A DNA stretch of 64,000 nt from Corynebacterium argentoratense DSM 44202 (lineage in GTDB: Bacteria > Actinomycetota > Actinomycetes > Mycobacteriales > Mycobacteriaceae): contig NC_022198.1 in NCBI RefSeq assembly GCF_000590555.1, positions 1,854,028-1,918,027 on the forward strand. Direction: 5' to 3'. Positions 18,968-27,673 of the stretch are shown here, piece after piece. The notes below the pieces were generated by a model, which was not told the origin of the DNA, ran no database searches, and saw only the letters and a list, made by a program, of their open reading frames with translations. Both the position numbers and the translations under genes were made by a program. Position 1 is the stretch's first letter, and every line of letters starts with the position of its first letter.

Positions 18968-19039
18968 TTAGAACAGGCCGGTGGGCTTGTCGGAGTAAGA
19001 TACAAGCATGCACTTGGTCTGGGTGTAGTGCGCCACCAT
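18968..19039 (-). pseudogene. ald: Remnant of aldehyde dehydrogenase (ald), last 23 codons
   Basis: The minus strand reads MVAHYTQTKCMLVSYSDKPT then GLF and TAA. This matches the extreme C terminus of actinobacterial aldehyde dehydrogenases (HYxQTKxLLVSYSxKxLGxF). Upstream of 19039 the sequence turns AT-rich and the similarity stops. In C. glutamicum an ald gene lies just downstream of the dnaK-grpE-dnaJ-hspR cluster, the position seen here relative to hspR at 20980. I infer that nearly the whole gene was deleted, with the SPFH/RHH/DUF1648 segment now in between. Confidence 0.75.
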
Positions 19040-19163
19040 ATTTGAGAAAAAATTTACAAAAATCTTTGCTTAAATTTGCAGATCACTTTCGTTAAGCTAA
19101 AAATCGCTGGTAACCCCACCTCGACAATGCCCCAAATCCTCAAAATGTGATATCACTTTATGT

Positions 19164-20138
19164 ATGAGTAATGACCCAAAAATCCCCCAAACCGTCGAAG
19201 TGTCTACCGATCCAGTAGGCCACACAGGCACCAACGTTGATGTCCAGGAACGGCCCGCAACCACAGGCGGGGCAGCAGCCGCCATTATCACCCTCGTCAT
19301 TGCAGTCGCCCTGCTGGGAATTGCAGCCTTGCTCGCCCTTCAAGCCATGGCGGCACTCATGGAAACTAGCGTTGGCCTGGGCATACTACTTGGCATTGTC
19401 GCCGTACTGGCACTGATCGCCTCGCCCATCCTGTTCAGCATGGTCAAGGTCGTCTCCCCCGGACACACCCAAGTCCTGCAGCTGTTTGGCAAGTACCTAG
19501 GCACCAACCGGCGAACGGGACTAACTGTCGTCCCACCGCTGTCCTACGCAACGAAAGTCAGCGTACGTGTCCGCAACTTCGAGACCAACGTCATCAAGGT
19601 CAATGATGCCGGCGGCAACCCCATTGACATCGCAGCCATCATCGTCTGGCAGGTAGCCGATACCGCTAAAGCCACCTTCGCCGTGGAAGAGGTCGATGAG
19701 TTCATCCGAGCCCAAGCAGAATCGGCCCTGCGCCACGTCGCCTCAACCCACCCCTACGCCCCCTCAGCGCAGTATGCGCATTCCCTCTCCGGATCCACCG
19801 ACGTCGTAAGTGCGGAAATCGCCGATGAGGTCGCCGCCCGCGTCGCCGTCGCAGGCCTCGAAATCGTCGAGGCTCGCATCTCCGCCTTGTCCTACGCGCC
19901 GGAAATTGCCCAGGCAATGCTGCAACGCCAACAGGCCTCGGCAATCGTGGATGCGCGGGAAACCATCGTCGAGGGCGCAGTTTCCATGGTCGAATCCGCC
20001 CTCGACCAGCTGGAAAAGCGCGACATCGTTGACCTCGATCACGAACGCCGAGCAGCGATGGTTTCCAACCTCCTGGTCGTACTGTGCAGCGAAAACAACA
20101 CCACCCCCGTAGTCAATGCCGGCAATCTGTACCCCTAA
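19164..20138 (+). CDS. SPFH/band-7 domain membrane protein
   Basis: A 324-residue protein: soluble N-terminal 35 residues, two membrane helices ([20 protein letters not shown] and [20 protein letters not shown]), then an SPFH domain beginning [39 protein letters not shown] and [20 protein letters not shown] are typical, and the helical C part ([23 protein letters not shown]) is the flotillin-like stalk. Such proteins form ring scaffolds in membranes. It is followed 12 bases later by a small RHH-like gene, a pairing often seen in actinobacteria. AT-rich upstream DNA probably holds the promoter. Confidence 0.85.
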   Translation: MSNDPKIPQTVEVSTDPVGHTGTNVDVQERPATTGGAAAAIITLVIAVALLGIAALLALQAMAALMETSVGLGILLGIVAVLALIASPILFSMVKVVSPGHTQVLQLFGKYLGTNRRTGLTVVPPLSYATKVSVRVRNFETNVIKVNDAGGNPIDIAAIIVWQVADTAKATFAVEEVDEFIRAQAESALRHVASTHPYAPSAQYAHSLSGSTDVVSAEIADEVAARVAVAGLEIVEARISALSYAPEIAQAMLQRQQASAIVDARETIVEGAVSMVESALDQLEKRDIVDLDHERRAAMVSNLLVVLCSENNTTPVVNAGNLYP

Positions 20139-20150
20139 AACGACCGCCTC

Positions 20151-20348
20151 ATGCCAAGGAAACAAGTCCCCCTTCGGCTAGACCCCGACGTCTATGCCGC
20201 CCTTGCCAGGTGGGCGGCTGATGACCTCCGTAGCGTCAACGCACTCATCGAAGTGCTCCTTCGCGATGCCCTTAAGCGGGAGGGCCGCATGCCCCGCAGC
20301 GCCGGCCCACTACCCCGCCGGGGTCGACCACCTGAAAAAGAGGTGTAA
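20151..20348 (+). CDS. Small Arc/ribbon-helix-helix-like protein paired with SPFH
   Basis: A 65-residue protein. [21 protein letters not shown] followed by [20 protein letters not shown] has the pattern of a ribbon-helix-helix DNA-binding fold: a short strand with alternating residues, then two helices. The tail is basic and Pro/Arg-rich. It lies 12 bases after the SPFH gene and is probably co-transcribed with it. RHH proteins act as dimeric repressors or antitoxins, but no toxin gene is adjacent, so autoregulation of the SPFH operon is one possibility. Confidence 0.75.
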   Translation: MPRKQVPLRLDPDVYAALARWAADDLRSVNALIEVLLRDALKREGRMPRSAGPLPRRGRPPEKEV

Positions 20349-20391
20349 ATTACCAACTACCCACTATTGGAAACATTCACCAGACGGCAAC

Positions 20392-20965
20392 ATGCACAGA
20401 ATAACCTGGCAGCCCTACGTACTTGGGGCATTAGTAACAGTAATTTCCACGGGCATGCTCCTTTACGGCTGGGACAACATCCCTGACACCTACGCCACAC
20501 ATTTCACCACTGGTGGCGAAGCAAATGGCTTCACTAACAAAGGCCCCGAGGTGTTCTTCGGCCAATACATGGCAGTAGGAATCCTCACCCTCGGCCTGGC
20601 CCTTGCCCTCCCCGACACGTTGCCTCTGCCCAAAAAGACAACACTGGAGCCTTGGCGGTCTTCCTCATCATCGCCACACTTGGAATCGCGATCGGGAGCG
20701 TGGCCTATGCCTAGCGTGCAGAGGATAAAGCAGCGGCCGAGACCAAAGATGCCCCAGCCGAAAGGCCCAAGGATGCAGAATTTGATACATCCAAGTACAG
20801 GAAGGGAGGGTTTTCTACTACGACCCGGATGACCCAGCTTATTTTGTGGAGAAGGCAATGGGCACCGGAATTGATTTCAACTACGCGCACTGGCCAGCGA
20901 AAGTTTTCCTAGTGTTCGTCGTCGCCCTCGTCGTAGTACCTATCCTGTTGGCGGCACTGTCCTAA
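20392..20965 (+). pseudogene. Broken DUF1648/DUF5808 membrane protein gene
   Basis: From ATG 20392 the protein reads MHRITWQPYVLGALVTV and a DUF1648-like WDNIPDTYATHFTTGGEANGF, then loses frame at AAAAA (20632-20636). With one more A it continues PKKDNTGALAVFLII into a second helix, then meets TAG at 20712-20714. Reading through gives RAEDKAAAETKDAP, and a second one-base loss at TTTT (20811-20814) must be repaired to reach FFYYDPDDPAYFVEKAMGTG (DUF5808-like) and a last helix ending at TAA 20963-20965. Two frameshifts plus a nonsense codon indicate a true pseudogene. Confidence 0.85.
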
Positions 20966-20979
20966 AAGAACCACACTAA

Positions 20980-21399
20980 CTAGCAGCTGCGACCTCTACG
21001 GTTTTCCCACACCACAATCGACGTCGAACGAGGCACATGCACCAGCTCACCGCGCGGCCGACCCCTTTGCGCCGAAAGACGTTCATTGTCCCGCCGCAAC
21101 TGAGCATTCTCAGCACGCAAAGCCTCATTTTCCACCTTGAGCTGCAGGATCTCCTTAATGCCAGCAAGGTTAACGCCCTTGTCCTGACTTAGCCGCTGAA
21201 TCGTACGCAAGGTATCAACATCATCCTGCGAATAGCGGCGGCCACCCCCACGAGTCCGGGCGGGGGTCACCAAACCCATGCGATCGTACGTACGCAGCGT
21301 CTGCGCATGCATCCCAGCAAGCTCGGCAGCTACCGAGATGACATACACCTTCTCACCCTGCTCCGACTGCCCGGCCGAAGAACGCGAATTGTTGCTCAT
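20980..21399 (-). CDS. hspR: Heat-shock repressor HspR (MerR family)
   Basis: A 139-residue MerR-type regulator. VYVISVAAELAGMHAQTLRT is the winged helix, then YDRMGLVTPARTRGGGRRYS, and a coiled-coil heptad region (LQLKVENEALRAENAQLRRD). It binds HAIR repeats, found here upstream of dnaK (25226-25246) and clpB (15258-15278), with DnaK as co-repressor in actinobacteria. Start ATG 21399, with GTG 21402 as an alternative; the dnaJ stop is 6 bases upstream. It is the last gene of the chaperone cluster. The C-terminal 20 residues are basic (GRPRGELVHVPRSTSIV). Confidence 0.95.
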   Translation of the reverse strand: MSNNSRSSAGQSEQGEKVYVISVAAELAGMHAQTLRTYDRMGLVTPARTRGGGRRYSQDDVDTLRTIQRLSQDKGVNLAGIKEILQLKVENEALRAENAQLRRDNERLSAQRGRPRGELVHVPRSTSIVVWENRRGRSC

Positions 21400-21405
21400 C
21401 ACTCA

Positions 21406-22590
21406 TCACGCCCCTGCCCAGCCATCACGCGGATCAACACCCTGAGCAGCCACAGCGTCAGCATAAGCCTGCAGCGCCTGCTTCGCGGCGTCATCAAGCG
21501 AGCTGGGAACCTGCACAGCGAGCTTCACCAGCAAGTCACCGGCAGCGCCCTTACGCCGAGGAACACCCTTACCCTTGACCCGCAACACACGGCCATCGTT
21601 GGTGCCGGCAGGAACCTTCACCTTCACACGACCATTAAGCGTGGGAACAGACAAAGTTGTACCCAAAGCCAACTCTTCAAACGACACCGGCACCGTCAAC
21701 AACAGGTTGTCATTCTTGCGTTCAAACAACTTGTCAGGCCGAACGTGCACGGTGACCAACACATCGCCGCTAGGAGCACCATTAGGCCCAGCCTCGCCGC
21801 GGCCCGCCAAGCGCACCTTCTGCCCATCATTCATCCCCGGAGGGATCTTCACGTTGATCGTGCGATCACGATTCTGCACACCGGTACCGCGGCAATCCGC
21901 ACACGGATCCGTGACGACGCGGCCGGAACCATTGCAGTCTGAACACGGCGCACTAAAACCGAAAGCACCACGGTTTTCATTGACGAAACCGCTACCGTGG
22001 CAAGTACCGCACGTCGTTGGGTTACCAGACGTCGACCCCGACCCATGACAGGTCTTACAGGGAGCATTGCCCTTAATCTGCAAACTCAGCTGCGTACCCA
22101 ACACAGCCTCGCGAAAATCCAGGATGACGTCGGTTTCTACATCCGACCCCCGCCGCGGCCGCGCTTGGCGGCGAGAAGAGCCACCGCCGCCACCCCACAT
22201 GCCGCCGAAGATGTCGCCAAGACCGCCCTCCGCAGAAAAACCTCCACCCGGTCCAGATCCACCGAAGAGATCCGAGAGGTCGGAAATGTTGAAGCCATCC
22301 TGCCCGCGAAACCCGCCGGCCGCGGCGCCTCCAAACCGGCCAAAACCACCCTGGGCGATCATGGCCTTCAGCTCGTCGTACTCCGCACGCTTCTTGTCAT
22401 CACCGATGACGTCGTAAGCTTCCGCAGCCTTCTTGAAACGCTCCTCGGCAGCAGCATCACCGGGATTCTTATCCGGGTGATTATCCCGGGCAAGCGTCCT
22501 GTACGCCTTCCTAATCTCGTCGTGGGTTGCGGACGAGGAGACCCCCAGATCCGCGTAATAATCCTTGTCAGCCCATTCAGCTTTGCTCAC
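21406..22590 (-). CDS. dnaJ: Chaperone DnaJ (Hsp40)
   Basis: A 394-residue co-chaperone that stimulates DnaK ATPase. The J domain (1-75) has the HPD motif in [11 protein letters not shown] Gly/Phe-rich linker (about 75-140) is followed by four zinc-finger repeats ([32 protein letters not shown]) and the two C-terminal beta domains. Start is GTG 22590 ([17 protein letters not shown]), with AAGGAGG nine bases upstream. A terminator lies between grpE and this gene, and the AT-rich 22625-22670 interval probably holds its own promoter. Confidence 0.96.
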   Translation of the reverse strand: MSKAEWADKDYYADLGVSSSATHDEIRKAYRTLARDNHPDKNPGDAAAEERFKKAAEAYDVIGDDKKRAEYDELKAMIAQGGFGRFGGAAAGGFRGQDGFNISDLSDLFGGSGPGGGFSAEGGLGDIFGGMWGGGGGSSRRQARPRRGSDVETDVILDFREAVLGTQLSLQIKGNAPCKTCHGSGSTSGNPTTCGTCHGSGFVNENRGAFGFSAPCSDCNGSGRVVTDPCADCRGTGVQNRDRTINVKIPPGMNDGQKVRLAGRGEAGPNGAPSGDVLVTVHVRPDKLFERKNDNLLLTVPVSFEELALGTTLSVPTLNGRVKVKVPAGTNDGRVLRVKGKGVPRRKGAAGDLLVKLAVQVPSSLDDAAKQALQAYADAVAAQGVDPRDGWAGA

Positions 22591-22670
22591 TGGGCATCTC
22601 CTCCTTTCCGGCTATTCGACCGGATAGTTAAATAAATAATTTTTGTTTTAATGTTGTCTAAAATTTCTAC

Positions 22671-22715
22671 TAAAAAGCGGGGTCAGCAGCAGAAATACTG
22701 TCCACCGACCCCGCT
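22671..22715 (-). terminator. Terminator between grpE and dnaJ
   Basis: AGCGGGGTC (22676-22684) pairs perfectly with GACCCCGCT (22707-22715). On the minus strand the stem is followed by TTTTTA (22675-22670). It should stop most dnaK-grpE transcripts, implying separate or read-through expression of dnaJ-hspR. Confidence 0.88.
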
Positions 22716-22739
22716 ATTGTGGCCTAAAAGCAGACTCGC

Positions 22740-23345
22740 TTAGGCCGGATCCGCAATAATCACCATTGCGGTACGGATCAGACGATCACCCATCGCCCAA
22801 CCAGAGCGAAGGACCGTACCGATCACCTTGGTTTCACCGGTGGAGGTGTCCTGAACAGCCTCGTGGCGCTCAGGGTCAAACTCGTCGCCCTCGGCACCAA
22901 ACTCGATAACATCGAACTTGGTGAAGGTCGCACGGATTTTATCGTTAACCGCCTTCAATGGGCCCTGCAGGTCACCGTGCTTTTCGGCGAGCTCCAGATC
23001 ATCAACAACGGCCAACAATTCGGCAACGACACTAGCTTTCGCGGCATCCACCACCGCTGCTCGGTCACGCTCGGTGCGACGGCGGAAGTTCGCATACTCC
23101 GCCGTCACCCGCTGCAAGTCCTCTGTACGCTCAGCCAATTGCTGCGCGACGTCGGGCTCAACAGTGCCTTCAACCGGTTCCTCGACCGACGCGGCGTCAT
23201 CATCCGGCTGTTCAGAATCGGACTGCTCCGCCATCTTGGCGAGAACTTCCTCCTCAGTCAGCGTCGTCGGCTGTTCCTGCTGATCGTCGCCGAAGCCATC
23301 GGCCGCGCCTTGCGGATCCTGGGGATCACTATGCTGATCGCTCAC
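22740..23345 (-). CDS. grpE: Nucleotide exchange factor GrpE
   Basis: A 201-residue protein that releases ADP from DnaK. An acidic, disordered N-terminal 70 residues ([19 protein letters not shown]) precedes a long helix ([22 protein letters not shown]) and the C-terminal beta domain with the hallmark [20 protein letters not shown]. The start is GTG 23345 ([13 protein letters not shown]), 16 bases after the dnaK stop, so the two are co-transcribed. Confidence 0.96.
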   Translation of the reverse strand: MSDQHSDPQDPQGAADGFGDDQQEQPTTLTEEEVLAKMAEQSDSEQPDDDAASVEEPVEGTVEPDVAQQLAERTEDLQRVTAEYANFRRRTERDRAAVVDAAKASVVAELLAVVDDLELAEKHGDLQGPLKAVNDKIRATFTKFDVIEFGAEGDEFDPERHEAVQDTSTGETKVIGTVLRSGWAMGDRLIRTAMVIIADPA

Positions 23346-23361
23346 GACACAACACCTCTAC

Positions 23362-25182
23362 TTACTTGTTGTCTTCGTCGTCGACAACCTCAGCGTCAAC
23401 AACATCATCATCAGAGCCGTCCTCAGCGCCGGCCTCAGCAGCCTGGGTCTCGTAGAGCTCCTTGCCCATTTCCATGGACCCCTTGGACAGCTCCTCGACA
23501 GCGGACTTGATTGCCTCGATGTCCTCACCCTTCAGAGCCTCTTCGACACCCTTAGCGGCCTCTTCGACCTTGTTCTTGACGTCATCGGACAGCTTGTCGG
23601 CGTTGTCTTCGACAGCCTTGCGGGTCTGGTACACCATGGACTCAGCAGAGTTGCGGACCTCCTGCTCCTCGCGGCGCTTCTTGTCCTCCTCAGCGTGAAC
23701 CTCGGCGTCCTTGATCATGCGATCGATTTCATCCTGGGACAGGCCAGAACCATCCTGAATCTTGATGGTGTTTTCCTTGCCGGTGCCCTTGTCCTTCGCG
23801 GTGACGTGGACGATACCGTTAGCGTCGATGTCGAAGGTGACCTCGATCTGCGGAACACCACGGGGAGCCGGAGCGATACCGGTCAGCTCGAAGGAACCGA
23901 GCAGCTTGTTGGCAGCAGCCATCTCGCGCTCGCCCTGGAAGACCTGGATCTGAACGCTGGGCTGGTTGTCCTCAGCGGTGGTGAAGGTCTCCGAACGCTT
24001 GGTCGGAATGGTGGTGTTGCGTTCGATCAGCTTGGTCATCACGCCACCCTTGGTCTCAATACCAAGCGACAGCGGGGTGACGTCGAGCAGGAGCACGTCC
24101 TTGACCTCGCCACGCAGCACACCAGCCTGGAGGGCAGCACCGACAGCAACAACCTCATCCGGGTTAACGCCCTTATTGGGCTCCTTGCCACCGGTAAGTT
24201 CCTTCACCAGTTCGGAGACTGCAGGCATACGGGTGGAACCACCGACGAGCACAACGTGGTCGATGTCGCCAACACCAATGCCGGCATCCTTGATGACCTG
24301 GTTGAACGGAGCCTTGCAGCGGTCCAGCAGATCCTGGGTGATGCGCTGGAACTCAGCACGGGACAAGGTCTCGTCCAAGAACAGCGGGTTCTTTTCTGCA
24401 TCCACAGTGATGTAGGGCAGGTTGATGTTTGCGGACTGGTTAGAGGACAGCTCGATCTTTGCCTTCTCAGCAGCCTCACGCAAACGCTGCAGAGCCATCT
24501 TGTCCTTGGTCAGGTCGATGCCGTTGGCTGCCTTGAACTTCTCAACCAACCAGTCAACGATGCGCTGATCCCAGTCATCGCCACCAAGCTCGTTATCGCC
24601 GGAGGTTGCGCGAACCTCGACCACGCCATCACCGATCTCCAGGAGGGAGACGTCGAAGGTACCGCCACCAAGGTCGAAGACCAGGATGGTCTGTTCCTTG
24701 TCCCCCTTCTCAAGGCCGTAAGCCAGTGCAGCTGCGGTGGGCTCGTTAACGATACGCAGGACGTTGAGACCCGCGATCTGGCCAGCTTCCTTAGTTGCCT
24801 GACGCTGGGAGTCAGAGAAGTAAGCCGGAACAGTAATGACGGCGTCAGTGACGTCCTCACCCAAGTAGGATTCAGCGTCGCGCTTGAGCTTCATCAAAGT
24901 GCGGGCAGAAATTTCCTGAGGGGTGTACTTCTTGCCGTCGATGTCGACAGTCCAGTCCTGGCCGATGTGGCGCTTCACGGAGCGGATGGTGCGGTCAACG
25001 TTGGTGACTGCCTGGTTCTTAGCGGACTGGCCGACAAGAACCTCGCCGTTCTTAGCGAAAGCAACCACCGAGGGGGTGGTGCGAGAGCCTTCAGCGTTGG
25101 CAATAACGACGGGCTCGCCGCCTTCAAGTACAGATACAACAGAGTTAGTGGTTCCGAGGTCGATGCCTACTGCACGTCCCAT
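23362..25182 (-). CDS. dnaK: Molecular chaperone DnaK (Hsp70)
   Basis: A 606-residue Hsp70. The nucleotide-binding domain opens [20 protein letters not shown] and holds [14 protein letters not shown] and [16 protein letters not shown]. The interdomain linker is [19 protein letters not shown], followed by the beta-sandwich substrate domain and helical lid, ending in an acidic tail ([17 protein letters not shown]). It refolds proteins with DnaJ and GrpE and feeds ClpB; it is also the HspR co-repressor. Start ATG 25182 after AAGGAG. Upstream are a HAIR box and a SigH-like promoter. Confidence 0.98.
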   Translation of the reverse strand: MGRAVGIDLGTTNSVVSVLEGGEPVVIANAEGSRTTPSVVAFAKNGEVLVGQSAKNQAVTNVDRTIRSVKRHIGQDWTVDIDGKKYTPQEISARTLMKLKRDAESYLGEDVTDAVITVPAYFSDSQRQATKEAGQIAGLNVLRIVNEPTAAALAYGLEKGDKEQTILVFDLGGGTFDVSLLEIGDGVVEVRATSGDNELGGDDWDQRIVDWLVEKFKAANGIDLTKDKMALQRLREAAEKAKIELSSNQSANINLPYITVDAEKNPLFLDETLSRAEFQRITQDLLDRCKAPFNQVIKDAGIGVGDIDHVVLVGGSTRMPAVSELVKELTGGKEPNKGVNPDEVVAVGAALQAGVLRGEVKDVLLLDVTPLSLGIETKGGVMTKLIERNTTIPTKRSETFTTAEDNQPSVQIQVFQGEREMAAANKLLGSFELTGIAPAPRGVPQIEVTFDIDANGIVHVTAKDKGTGKENTIKIQDGSGLSQDEIDRMIKDAEVHAEEDKKRREEQEVRNSAESMVYQTRKAVEDNADKLSDDVKNKVEEAAKGVEEALKGEDIEAIKSAVEELSKGSMEMGKELYETQAAEAGAEDGSDDDVVDAEVVDDEDNK

Positions 25183-25225
25183 GATGATTCTCCTTACTGG
25201 TTTTCTACGTTTCTACTACAGTCCG

Positions 25226-25246
25226 GTTGAGCCTACCTGACTCAAC
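25226..25246 (-). promoter_or_regulatory. HAIR box (HspR operator) of dnaK
   Basis: GTTGAGC-N7-ACTCAAC (plus strand) is an HspR-associated inverted repeat about 45 bases before the dnaK ATG. It differs from the consensus CTTGAGT-N7-ACTCAAG at three positions. A weaker half-site, CTTGAGT on the minus strand, lies near 25300-25294. Confidence 0.88.
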
Positions 25247-25260
25247 CTTTCACACCGTAC

Positions 25261-25288
25261 AACGTATGCATCCTACAAACTTGTTCCC
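25261..25288 (-). promoter_or_regulatory. SigH-like promoter of dnaK
   Basis: On the minus strand GGGAAC (25288-25283) and CGTTGT (from 25264) are separated by 18 bases, matching GGAA(T/C)-N-(C/T)GTT of SigH. It lies just upstream of the HAIR box. Confidence 0.65.
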
Positions 25289-25330
25289 ACTAGACTCAAG
25301 TATTGCATGTGTTTTGCATCACATAAATGC

Positions 25331-25374
25331 AAAAAAGGCACCTAAGCTGGCATTTTACAACCAACTCAGGTGCC
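25331..25374 (-). terminator. Terminator of the surface-protein gene
   Basis: GGCACCTAAGCTGG (25337-25350) and CCAACTCAGGTGCC (25361-25374) form a 14-bp stem with two wobble pairs. On the minus strand TTTTTT (25336-25331) follows. It lies 43 bases past the surface-protein stop and upstream of the dnaK promoter. Confidence 0.9.
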
Positions 25375-25417
25375 CATTGTCAGCGGCTCCAAGCCGCCGG
25401 GCCGACGCTAATTAACG

Positions 25418-27421
25418 CTAATTGCGCCCGTGCGGACCCCAGAAGGGAACTCCGGCACCAGAAGAACCATTCGCGCCAAAGGTCGCAAACATGCCATTGC
25501 CCCACAGGGTCACAAGGATCGCACCGATCCCCAACAGGTTCGCGATACCAATGATGATCGCAGCCAAAGACAGCTTCGCCGGGTTCGCGATGAAGTTGCT
25601 AAACCAATCGCTCGGCGGCTGCTCAGCTGGCGGCTCCTCCACCGGCGGCTCTTCATCGTCGATGACCGGCGGCGCGGGTTCCTCGCCAGGCTTCGGCGTT
25701 GCAACAATGGTCGTGGAGCTCAAGTAAGACTTCTGAGCCTTCTCGCTCGGCACACAGTTCACGCCGAGGGTGAACGTACCGGCCAAAGAGTGCTTGGCAG
25801 TAACAGCCATGGACAAGAAGTTTTCGGGCTTATTAAATTGCCCCGCAGCACCCTCGGAACGCAGGTAGGTCCGCACGAACTCACCTGGCTTACCTACAGC
25901 CTTAAAGCGAACCTTCACAGCAGGCAGGGTGTAAGTGACCGGCTTACCGTTAACCTCAGCACCCAAACCACCCTGCGACAGGCCAGTGTCCGGGCCATTG
26001 CCGACAGTTTTATTCGCACCGCTCAGACGCAAGAACCCACCGTCTTCAGCGGGCTCACCAGCAGCGTTAATACGGGTCACCGTGGGAGCATCCCCGTCCA
26101 AGTTCTGCCCCTCGCCAACGAGCTCGTAGGACACAACCTCAGCAACCTCGGGAGAAGGCAGCGCCATGTCGATCTTCACGCGATCCACACGCAAAATGGT
26201 TGCAGACTCAGCCTTGCCCTCAGTCTCAATGGGTGCGGGGGTCAGGGTGACATCGAATTCTTCACCCTCCCGAACCCAGCGAGGCGAGGTGGAGCTCAAC
26301 TCCATCGACTTCGGTGACTCAGCGTCCTGACCAAAAGGCGCACCATTACTCATGCATCGAGCATTGAACTTGCTGGGGCGCGTGTTTTCCGGGCCAATCG
26401 CCGAGGAATCACCAGTACCCGGCGCCGAGGATTCACCCGGGGCGACAGGCGCGGGCACTTCCTTGGCAGCAACCTTCACGATAGTCCCCGGCAGCGGAAC
26501 AAGGGCACGTGTACCTGTAGCCGGGCCGTAGCCGTCCATGTAGCCAATAGCGGCTTCATATAAACCCGGCTGAGCGTCCGCGGGCACCACGAACTGGGCC
26601 TTCAGCTTCTCAGTCGCACCCTCAGCCAGACCATAGGACCGTCCACCCGGATGCACTCCAATGTAATTGTCATTCGGCGCGGGACTACGCGTCCAACCCG
26701 GATCAGTAAAGCTGCTAAACCAACCAGGCTCGGGATTAGTAAACGTCATACCGCGGGTTGTCAGATGGAATGCTGCACCGTCATTAAAGTCAGCGCTTTC
26801 TTCAACGTAGGTGAAACCCACCGGCGGCTCAATGCCAGTCTCAACGCGACGAACCTTCTCCGCCACAGTCGAGGAGACCTCATAAGTCACCGTGTCACCA
26901 GGCGCGACCTCCACCGGGGATTCCAGTGATGACGTCGCATCGTTTACTGTTCCCACGACAGTTGCGGTCAACGGGCTTTTCGAATTCGTGCGGGTCTGCG
27001 GACCCACAACGTTCACCGTCAGTACCGCATCCCGCACCGGGTTAGCGCCAGCAGTATCAGTGAAACGCGCCAACACAATGTGCGGACCGAAGGAATTAAA
27101 CGTGTACTCCGCCTGCAAAGTCTTAGCCGGCAACTCATCAACCTGCTGACCATCCACAAACAGTGACAGACTGCCGCCCTCCGGCGCGGACTCTGGGGCC
27201 GCAACGTCAAAGGTGATCGTGGAACCCAACGCGACGTCATCAATCGACTGATCCGCCTTCAAGTCAACCGACGCACTATCGTGCTTGTCCCAATAATCAG
27301 CAGCACTTGCCGCCGCCGCAGGAGCAGCCACAGCCACCGGAACACCCGGCAACCCAGCCACAGCCAAAGAAGCACACGTAGCCGCAGCTACAAGGCCTGT
27401 TCGCACACGAAAAATCTGCAT
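25418..27421 (-). CDS. Secreted, membrane-anchored surface protein (unknown function)
   Basis: A 667-residue protein. The signal peptide MQIFRVRTGLVAAATCASLA runs to VAVAAPAAAASA; the start at ATG 27421 follows GAGGAAG. The ectodomain is built of beta-rich segments that look Ig-like (GSTITFDVAAPESAPEGG, GDTVTYEVSSTVAEKV, EGEEFDVTLTPAPIET) with few Cys. A Pro/Glu linker (PPVIDDEEPPVEEPPAEQPP) leads to one C-terminal helix (LSLAAIIIGIANLLGIGAIL) and a short tail. No LPxTG is present, so it is anchored by the helix rather than a sortase. The layout suggests a surface or adhesin-type protein; I do not recognise the family. Confidence 0.75.
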   Translation of the reverse strand: MQIFRVRTGLVAAATCASLAVAGLPGVPVAVAAPAAAASAADYWDKHDSASVDLKADQSIDDVALGSTITFDVAAPESAPEGGSLSLFVDGQQVDELPAKTLQAEYTFNSFGPHIVLARFTDTAGANPVRDAVLTVNVVGPQTRTNSKSPLTATVVGTVNDATSSLESPVEVAPGDTVTYEVSSTVAEKVRRVETGIEPPVGFTYVEESADFNDGAAFHLTTRGMTFTNPEPGWFSSFTDPGWTRSPAPNDNYIGVHPGGRSYGLAEGATEKLKAQFVVPADAQPGLYEAAIGYMDGYGPATGTRALVPLPGTIVKVAAKEVPAPVAPGESSAPGTGDSSAIGPENTRPSKFNARCMSNGAPFGQDAESPKSMELSSTSPRWVREGEEFDVTLTPAPIETEGKAESATILRVDRVKIDMALPSPEVAEVVSYELVGEGQNLDGDAPTVTRINAAGEPAEDGGFLRLSGANKTVGNGPDTGLSQGGLGAEVNGKPVTYTLPAVKVRFKAVGKPGEFVRTYLRSEGAAGQFNKPENFLSMAVTAKHSLAGTFTLGVNCVPSEKAQKSYLSSTTIVATPKPGEEPAPPVIDDEEPPVEEPPAEQPPSDWFSNFIANPAKLSLAAIIIGIANLLGIGAILVTLWGNGMFATFGANGSSGAGVPFWGPHGRN

Positions 27422-27541
27422 AACTTCCTCAAAAACGATGTAGTACGGACGCCACCGACGGCGATAAACCACATGCAATAACGTGCACGGCCACACTATG
27501 GCCCCCGACAACGGGCGACAGCACAAGTGAAGCTTTCGGTG

Positions 27542-27564
27542 CGCTACGATTGCACAGTGTAGCG
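27542..27564. promoter_or_regulatory. Inverted repeat in a divergent promoter region
   Basis: CGCTAC (27542-27547) and GTAGCG (27559-27564) flank an 11-base spacer in the 252-bp divergent region between the surface-protein gene and the AI-2E transporter gene. It could be a regulator site; nothing shows which protein. The rest of 27422-27673 has no other recognisable element. Confidence 0.3.
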
Positions 27565-27673
27565 AATACAACACTTAGAACCCACACGGCAACCCCATCA
27601 CCTAAGTAGCAACTGCAACGCGTTGTCCTCTATGGTTTGCACAGTAAATGCGTAATGAAGAAAAAGGTGAAAC

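Noticed and set aside
23695..25230. 511-codon plus-strand ORF
   Set aside because: Antisense shadow of dnaK.
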